From Roseomonas sp. CECT 9278 (GTDB lineage: Bacteria; Pseudomonadota; Alphaproteobacteria; Acetobacterales; Acetobacteraceae): DNA of 38,654 nt. Positions 33,395 to 38,654 of the stretch are shown here, in pieces. Where the stretch lies: assembly GCF_918698155.1 (NCBI RefSeq), contig NZ_CAKKLX010000046.1:1-38654 (forward strand). Reading direction: 5' to 3'. The notes under the pieces are model-generated. The model made no database searches and was not told where the DNA came from. It worked only from the letters and a program-made list of their open reading frames with translations. Both the position numbers and the translations under genes were made by a program. The stretch's first letter is position 1, and every line of letters starts with the position of its first letter.

Positions 33395-36072
33395 TCGCGC
33401 TGATCGTCAACGGCACGCGACACGATGTCGCCGCCGACCCCTTCGCGCCGCTGTCCGACACGCTGCGGGAAGGCCTCGGCCTGACCGGCACGAAGGAGGG
33501 CTGCAATGCAGGGGATTGCGGCGCCTGCACGGTGCTGATGGATGGCGCGCAGGTCTGCGCCTGCCTGGTCTCGACGGCACAGGCGGACGGCGCCGCCATC
33601 ACCACCGTCGAGGCGACGGACCCGCTGCTGGAGGCGCTGCGCGCCGCCTTCCTCGCGCACGGGGCGGCGCAATGCGGCATCTGCACGCCGGGGATGCTGA
33701 TGGCGGCGCTCGATCTGCTGCGCCGCGATGCCGCACCGGATCGCGTGGCGGTGGAGGATGCGCTGGGCGGCGTGCTGTGCCGCTGCACCGGCTATCTGCA
33801 GATCATCGATGCCGTACTGGAGGCGGCGCGCGGGGTGGCCACGCCGGCGCCCGGCACCGGCGCGGTCGGGGCCGCCATCCCGCGCCTCGATGGCGCCGCC
33901 AAGGTCGCCGGCACGGAGCGCTATGGCGCCGATGGCGCGCCCGCCGATTCGCTGTGGCTGCGAATCGTGCGATCGCCGCATGCCAGCGCGCGTTTCACCC
34001 TCGGCGACCTCGACGCCGCCCGCGCGGCGCATGGGCTGGTCGCGATCCTCTGCGCGCGCGACGTGCCGGGCGTGAACGCCTTCGGCATCATGCCGAACCT
34101 CAAGGACCAGCCGGTCTTCGCGGATGGCCTGGTGCGCCATCGCGGCGAGGCGGTGCTCGGCCTGCTCGGCACACGCGACGCCATCGCCGCGGTGCGCGAT
34201 GCCGACCTGCCGATCACCTGGGATCCGCTGTCGCCGCTCATCGGCATCGACGCCGCCCTGGCGCCGGATGCGCCGCAGCTGCACGCGCATGCGCCAGGCA
34301 ATGTGCTGGTGCGCGGCCATCTGAAGCGCGGCGATGCGGAGGGCGCTCTTGCCAGCAGCGCCGCGTGCGCCGAGGGCCGCTTCGCCACCGCCTTCGTCGA
34401 GCACGCCTATATCGAACCCGAGGCCGGCCATGCGGCGGCCGGCGGCCTCACCATCGCCGCCTGCACCCAGGCGCCGGTGATGGACCAGGAGGAGACCGCG
34501 CGTGTCCTCGGCGTGGCGCAGGACAGTGTCCGCATCATCCCGACCGGCTGCGGCGGCGGCTTCGGCGGAAAGCTGGATGTCTCGGTGCAGCCGCTGCTCG
34601 CGGTCGCGGCGCGTGTCACGAACCGCCCGGTGCGCATGACCTATTCGCGCACCGAGAGCATGGCCGCATCGACCAAGCGCCACCCCGCGCGGCTGCAGGC
34701 GCGCATGGGCGCCGATGCCGATGGCCGCTTCACGGCCTTCACGCTGGAGGGCGATTTCGACACCGGTTCCTACGCCTCCTGGGGGGCGACGGTGGCGAAC
34801 CGCGTGCCGGTGCATGCCTGCGGCCCCTATCGCGTGCCGAACGTGCTGGCGCGCACCCGCGCAGTGCATACCAACGCGCCGCCATCGGGCGCCTTCCGCG
34901 GCTTCGGCGTGCCGCAGGCGGCGATCGCGACCGAGGCGCTGGTCGATGACCTGGCGGAGGCGCTGCGCCTCGACCGCTGGGCGATCAGGCGCCGCAACGC
35001 GATCGGGCGCGGCGACACCACGCCGTCCGGCCAGGTGCTGCACGCCTCGGCGGGGTTGCCCGAATGCCTCGATGCGCTGAAGCCGGAGTGGGATGCGGCG
35101 CTGGCGCGCGTCGCCGCGCATAATGCGACGCAGCCACGCGAACGCCTCGGCGCCGGCATCGCCTGCATGTGGTATGGCTGCGGCAATACCGCGATGTCGA
35201 ACCCATCCACCATGCGCATCACGCTGGCGCGCGATGGGACGCTCACGCTGTTCAACGGCGCGGTGGATATCGGCCAGGGCAGCACGACGGTCATCGGGCA
35301 GATCGCGGCGGAGGCGCTCGGCCTGCCGCTGGCCGCGCTGCGCCAGGTGGTGGGGGACACGGCGCTGACGCCGGATGCCGGCAAGACCTCGGCCTCGCGC
35401 CAGACCTTCGTCTCCGGTCGTGCGGCGGCGGAGGCCGCGAAGGCGCTGCGCGCGCGGCTGCTGGCGCTGGCCAATGCCGGCGACGGCGCCGCGCTGTCGC
35501 TCGACGGCACGCGGCTGACGGTGCGCGACGCGCATACCACGCGCGTCATCGACCTCGCGGCGCTCGATGCCGACATCACCGCGGAGGCGCGCTACGATCC
35601 GCCGACCGTGCCGCTCGATGCCGATGGCCAGGGCGTGCCCTATGCGACCTACGGCTTCGCCGCGCAGGTCGCGATCGTGCGCGTGGACACGGTGCTGGCG
35701 AAGGTGAAGGTGGAGGAAATCATCGTGGCGCAGGATGTCGGCCGCGCGGTGAACCCGCTGCTGATCGCGGGGCAGATCCATGGCGGTGTCGCGCAGGGCC
35801 TCGGCCTGGCGCTGATGGAGGAATTCATCCCCGGCCGCACCGAGAACCTGCACGACTACCTGATCCCGACCGCCGGCGACATGCCGCGCATCCGCATCCA
35901 CCTGATCGAGGACCCCGAGCCCGAAGGCCCCTTCGGCGCCAAGGGCGTCGGCGAACCCGCGCTGGTGCCCACCGCGCCGGCGATCCTGTCCGCCATCCGC
36001 CACGCCACCGGCGTGCGCATCACGCAGGTGCCCGTGCTGCCGCACCGCCTGCATGCGGCGCTGCGCGCATGA
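33391..36072 (+). CDS. Fused [2Fe-2S]/molybdopterin hydroxylase subunit (xanthine dehydrogenase family)
   Basis: 893 residues. Residues 1-~150 hold two [2Fe-2S] clusters: Cys38, 43, 46, 56 (KEGCNAGDCGACTVLMDG) and Cys95, 98, 130, 132 (QCGICTPGM, LCRCTGY). The remainder is the Mo-MCD domain: GCGGGFGGKLD, GAFRGFGVPQAAIATEALVD, GQGSTTVIGQIAAEALGLP and the catalytic Glu855 in GAKGVGEPALVP. Usually the two parts are separate genes; the fused order resembles Desulfovibrio aldehyde oxidoreductase. Expected to hydroxylate a ring carbon or oxidise an aldehyde with water oxygen. No long signal peptide, so cytosolic. ATGA overlaps at both ends. Confidence 0.93.
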   Translation: MIALIVNGTRHDVAADPFAPLSDTLREGLGLTGTKEGCNAGDCGACTVLMDGAQVCACLVSTAQADGAAITTVEATDPLLEALRAAFLAHGAAQCGICTPGMLMAALDLLRRDAAPDRVAVEDALGGVLCRCTGYLQIIDAVLEAARGVATPAPGTGAVGAAIPRLDGAAKVAGTERYGADGAPADSLWLRIVRSPHASARFTLGDLDAARAAHGLVAILCARDVPGVNAFGIMPNLKDQPVFADGLVRHRGEAVLGLLGTRDAIAAVRDADLPITWDPLSPLIGIDAALAPDAPQLHAHAPGNVLVRGHLKRGDAEGALASSAACAEGRFATAFVEHAYIEPEAGHAAAGGLTIAACTQAPVMDQEETARVLGVAQDSVRIIPTGCGGGFGGKLDVSVQPLLAVAARVTNRPVRMTYSRTESMAASTKRHPARLQARMGADADGRFTAFTLEGDFDTGSYASWGATVANRVPVHACGPYRVPNVLARTRAVHTNAPPSGAFRGFGVPQAAIATEALVDDLAEALRLDRWAIRRRNAIGRGDTTPSGQVLHASAGLPECLDALKPEWDAALARVAAHNATQPRERLGAGIACMWYGCGNTAMSNPSTMRITLARDGTLTLFNGAVDIGQGSTTVIGQIAAEALGLPLAALRQVVGDTALTPDAGKTSASRQTFVSGRAAAEAAKALRARLLALANAGDGAALSLDGTRLTVRDAHTTRVIDLAALDADITAEARYDPPTVPLDADGQGVPYATYGFAAQVAIVRVDTVLAKVKVEEIIVAQDVGRAVNPLLIAGQIHGGVAQGLGLALMEEFIPGRTENLHDYLIPTAGDMPRIRIHLIEDPEPEGPFGAKGVGEPALVPTAPAILSAIRHATGVRITQVPVLPHRLHAALRA

Positions 36073-37553
36073 CCAGCCGCGCGGCGCGCAGCGCGCAGTT
36101 CGGCGCCGCCGAGGCCGATGGCATCATCCGCTGCGATGCCTGCCCGGTGCTGTGCCGCATCCGCCCCGGCCGCGCCGGCGCCTGCGCCCGCTACGCCAAT
36201 GCCGATGGCGTGCTGGTGCGCACCGACCCGGTGCTGGCGCTGGCGCAGGCGGTGGACAGCAACGCGCCCGTCGTGCCCTTCGCTGAACGCGACTGGGACG
36301 GCGCGCTGATGGATCCCTCGCGCGTCTTCCTCACCGGAGTCGGGTCGGGCACCACCTATCCCGACTACAAGCCCGCGCCCTTCATCGTCGGCAGCGTTCA
36401 GGACGGCGTCGATACCGTCACCGTCGTGACCGAGGGCATGTTCAGCTACTGCGGCGTGAAGGTGAAGATCGACACCGACCGGCACCTGGGCCCGGAAACC
36501 GCCGCGGTGCGCGTGAATGGTGAGCAGGTCGGACACGTGACGACCGCCGAATACGGGTCGCAGATGCTGTCGATCGGCGGCGTACGGCATCTCACGGGCG
36601 GCTCGAAGAAGGAAGGCGTCGTCACCTGCGACACGCTGCTGAAGCTGTGCGACGCACAGGCCGTGGAATTCACCATCGATGGCGGCCACGCCGTGGTGGT
36701 GCAGGCCGGCGCCGCACCCATCGTGGATGGCACGCCCGAGACGCGCATGCGCGTGGGTTGCGGCAGCGCGGCCGTCGGCATCTTCGCGCAGCAATGGGCC
36801 GGCCATGTGGACGAGGTGATCGTGGTCGACGACCACATCACCGGCGTGCTGAGCGAACACCAGGCGGGCCGTGTGCTGGAGATGCGCCCAGCCGGCATCC
36901 GCGTCCGCGGGCGGCGGTCCACGCCCGGGCGGTATTTCCAGGTGGCGCAGCCGGGGCTTGGCTGGGGCGGCACCGACATCACCGATCCGCTCGCCATCAT
37001 CGAACGCATCGACCCCAAGCTTGCATGGCCGGGCCTGCGCCTGCTGTTCACCAGCACCACCGGCGACCATGCGCTGTATTGCGTGCTCGACGAATCGCTG
37101 CGGCCGATCGCTGCCGCGATGCCGCCCGCGGTGCGCGCGGTGGTGGATCGAATCGGCGAGAATTGCGAGCCATCCCTGTGTTCCGTCGTGTTCATGGCGG
37201 GCGCCGGTGGATCGCTGCGCGCGGGCGTCACGCAGAACCCGGTGCTGCTGACGCAATCCGTCGCGCGGGGGGAGACGCGCGTCACCATGGGCGGCGCGCC
37301 GGTCTACCTGTGGCCCGGCGGCGGCATCACCGTGATGGCCGACGTGCTGCGGATGCCGCGGCTGGCCTTCGGCCATGTGCCCACGCCCGCCATCGTCGCA
37401 CCCATCGAATTCACCTTGCCGCGCGCGCTGTACGAGACACTGGGCGGCCACATGGACCAGGTGGTGCCGGTGGCCGACGTGCTGCGCAGCCTGGGCGAGG
37501 ATCTGCGCATCGCCACCTGGCACGACGGCAATCCCTGGCCCTTCGCGCGGTAG
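36069..37553 (+). CDS. 6-hydroxynicotinate reductase-like Fe-S protein
   Basis: 494 residues. The N-terminal cluster motif C22-x2-C25-x3-C29-x9-C39 (RCDACPVLCRIRPGRAGAC) fits a [4Fe-4S] site; further Cys are at 128, 187, 194, 231, 338, 366 and 371. Body motifs GMFSYCGVKVKIDTDRHLG, LSIGGVRHLTGGSKKEGVVT and GVTQNPVLLTQSVARGETRV recall proteins annotated as 6-hydroxynicotinate reductase. The E. barkeri enzyme reduces 6-hydroxynicotinate with ferredoxin and carries a covalent flavin plus Fe-S clusters. The start overlaps the hydroxylase stop. Family call from recall, so the exact substrate is open. Confidence 0.72.
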   Translation: MTSRAARSAQFGAAEADGIIRCDACPVLCRIRPGRAGACARYANADGVLVRTDPVLALAQAVDSNAPVVPFAERDWDGALMDPSRVFLTGVGSGTTYPDYKPAPFIVGSVQDGVDTVTVVTEGMFSYCGVKVKIDTDRHLGPETAAVRVNGEQVGHVTTAEYGSQMLSIGGVRHLTGGSKKEGVVTCDTLLKLCDAQAVEFTIDGGHAVVVQAGAAPIVDGTPETRMRVGCGSAAVGIFAQQWAGHVDEVIVVDDHITGVLSEHQAGRVLEMRPAGIRVRGRRSTPGRYFQVAQPGLGWGGTDITDPLAIIERIDPKLAWPGLRLLFTSTTGDHALYCVLDESLRPIAAAMPPAVRAVVDRIGENCEPSLCSVVFMAGAGGSLRAGVTQNPVLLTQSVARGETRVTMGGAPVYLWPGGGITVMADVLRMPRLAFGHVPTPAIVAPIEFTLPRALYETLGGHMDQVVPVADVLRSLGEDLRIATWHDGNPWPFAR

Positions 37554-37689
37554 GGCATGGTTCGTTGGCAGTGGCGCAAGGCACCCGCCATGTCGCGAGC
37601 AGCTTCTTCCGTCCGGCCAGGTCCGGTTGAACGGATGAAGATGCCCGCGCTGCGTCACGCCGCGGCCTCGGCGCACCGCGCCTGACCTC

Positions 37690-38535
37690 ATGGACCCGCC
37701 CGCCATTCGGCGCCTGAGCGGCGACCGCCTGCACCTCTCGCACGGCCCGATCGACGTGGTGCTGCGCGCCTGGGGCGCGGCGGCCGCGGTGCGCGCGGCC
37801 GAAGCCTCGGTGGTCGCTGCCTTCCCCGACATCCTGCCCGGCCTGGCGGCCGAGTTGCCGGCGTTGCGGCGCCCCATGGCGGAGTCGCCGCGTGTCACGC
37901 ATCCGGTCGCGCGCCGCATGGTTGCGGCCTGCGCGCGCTTCGCACCGATCTTCGTCACGCCCATGGCGGCGGTTGCCGGCGCGGTGGCCGATGCGCTGCT
38001 GGCGGAGATGCTGCGCGCGGCGCCGCTGGCGCGCGCCTATGTGAATGACGGCGGCGACATCGCGCTGCATGTGGCACCCGGCGAATTGCTTGCCATCGGC
38101 CTGGCGGCGGACCCGGCGCGACTGGCGCTGGATGGCGCGCTGCACGTGACGGCGGGCAGCGGAATCGGCGGTGTGGCAACTTCGGGTCGGTTCGGGCGGT
38201 CCTTGTCGCTCGGCATCGCAGATGCGGTGACGGTGCTGGCGCGGGATGCGGCGACGGCAGATGCCGCGGCGACGCTCATCGCCAATGCGGTGGACATCGA
38301 CAGCGCCGGGGTGCGTCGCGCGCCGGCGCGCAGCCTGGACCCGGATAGCGACCTGGGCGACCGGCTGGTGACGGTGGCGGTGGATGGGCTGATGCCGGCC
38401 GAGTTGGCGGCCGCGCTCGATGCGGGGTTGGCGCTTGCGGAGGCATTCCGCGCCGATGGCAGGATCCTTGGTGCGGCGCTGCGGCTTGGCGACGGGCTGC
38501 GCGTGACCGGCCTGCCGGCGCCGCCGCCCCCCTGA
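37690..38535 (+). CDS. UPF0280 family protein, ApbE-like
   Basis: 281 residues. ApbE-fold features are visible: AYVNDGGDIALHV (116-128, ApbE-type GGD/N loop), GVATSGRFGRSLSLG (161-175), and the metal/ADP-site strand IADAVTVLARDAATADAAAT (176-195). The conserved HxxDPxTG of true ApbE is absent. ApbE attaches FMN covalently to proteins; UPF0280 has no proven role. It follows the HNR-like gene by 136 bases, the only non-overlapping junction of the operon; that gap shows no clear feature. ATG 37690 gives a typical start. A terminator hairpin follows. Confidence 0.82.
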   Translation: MDPPAIRRLSGDRLHLSHGPIDVVLRAWGAAAAVRAAEASVVAAFPDILPGLAAELPALRRPMAESPRVTHPVARRMVAACARFAPIFVTPMAAVAGAVADALLAEMLRAAPLARAYVNDGGDIALHVAPGELLAIGLAADPARLALDGALHVTAGSGIGGVATSGRFGRSLSLGIADAVTVLARDAATADAAATLIANAVDIDSAGVRRAPARSLDPDSDLGDRLVTVAVDGLMPAELAAALDAGLALAEAFRADGRILGAALRLGDGLRVTGLPAPPPP

Positions 38536-38542
38536 ACGCAGA

Positions 38543-38566
38543 AAGGGGCGCCCTGCGGCGCCCCTT
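38543..38566. terminator. Hairpin between convergent UPF0280 and OmpA-like genes
   Basis: AAGGGGCGCC (38543-38552) pairs perfectly with GGCGCCCCTT (38557-38566), with a 4-base loop. On the minus strand it is followed by a TTTCTG run, so it best suits termination of the OmpA-like gene, and it ends the catabolic operon from the other side. Confidence 0.7.
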
Positions 38567-38595
38567 CCCGTGATGTCCGGTGATGTGTCCCGCGA

Positions 38596-38654
38596 TTAGC
38601 GGAGCACGATCTCCACGCGGCGGTTCTGCGGCTCGCGGGTGTTGTCCGGGGTCG
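38596..38654 (-). CDS. OmpA/MotB-type C-terminal fragment (5' part outside window)
   Basis: The minus strand from the window edge reads TPDNTREPQNRRVEIVLR and a TAA stop (38596-38598). The NRRVEI block with a preceding N-x-R-E-x-Q is the end of the OmpA-like peptidoglycan-binding domain. Only 19 complete codons are visible, so the rest of the protein cannot be described. Confidence 0.75.
   Translation of the reverse strand, partial: TPDNTREPQNRRVEIVLR

Noticed and set aside
37554..37689. tRNA or small RNA gene between the HNR-like and UPF0280 genes
   Set aside because: No cloverleaf, no T-loop motif and no strong hairpin could be found.

Overview
The window is a very GC-rich bacterial chromosome segment, with third codon positions almost all G or C. 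Gene content and order (infB-rbfA-truB-rpsO, rplY-pth-ychF, a phasin, short ATGA/GTGA gene overlaps) suggest an alphaproteobacterium, most likely of the Acetobacteraceae/Rhodospirillales type such as Roseomonas and relatives. That placement is inferred from gene content and style. I see no phage, transposase, CRISPR array, rRNA or tRNA.

Layout. 1-4533 is a translation block: 5'-truncated infB, rbfA, a YciA-type thioesterase, truB and rpsO. 4661-9126 holds proC, a TetR-like regulator, a phasin, a secreted 20-residue-repeat protein (minus strand), prs and a methyltransferase. 9201-10288 is a minus-strand csbD/membrane-protein pair. 10514-13362 is a five-gene overlapping operon: GST, GST, RidA, GST and a histidine phosphatase. 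13328-16138 is a giant DUF2339 membrane protein on the minus strand. 16305-19778 is rplY-pth-unknown-ychF-mgtC. Then come a tiny lipoprotein missed by ordinary size cut-offs (19785-19922, minus), mtnP, and an ECF sigma/anti-sigma pair (minus).

The most interesting part is 22366-38535. A Liv-type ABC importer (binding protein, fused LivH-LivM permease, LivG, LivF) is followed without gaps by HyuA and HyuB (ATP-dependent hydantoinase/oxoprolinase-type lactam hydrolase). Next come an FAD subunit and a fused 2Fe-2S/molybdopterin hydroxylase of the xanthine dehydrogenase family, a 6-hydroxynicotinate-reductase-like Fe-S protein, and a UPF0280 (ApbE-like) protein. Read together this is a candidate pathway for importing an N-heterocycle, hydroxylating it, reducing the ring, and opening the lactam with ATP. 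It parallels nicotinate fermentation of Eubacterium barkeri, with HyuAB in place of enamidase. The ApbE-like gene may supply the covalent flavin known for the E. barkeri reductase. A divergent gene between the binding protein and the permease encodes a cyclooxygenase-like haem protein. It keeps the Tyr-x-Trp-His signature but has Asp where the distal peroxidase His is expected.

Two families of repeated intergenic elements are also present. One has three copies (2167-2291, 8371-8500, 23586-23695), each immediately after a stop codon, with a conserved frame and hairpin stems that change sequence while staying paired. The other is a large palindrome (16984-17105) with a half copy at 20883-20950. 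The window ends in the C-terminus of a minus-strand OmpA-like gene.
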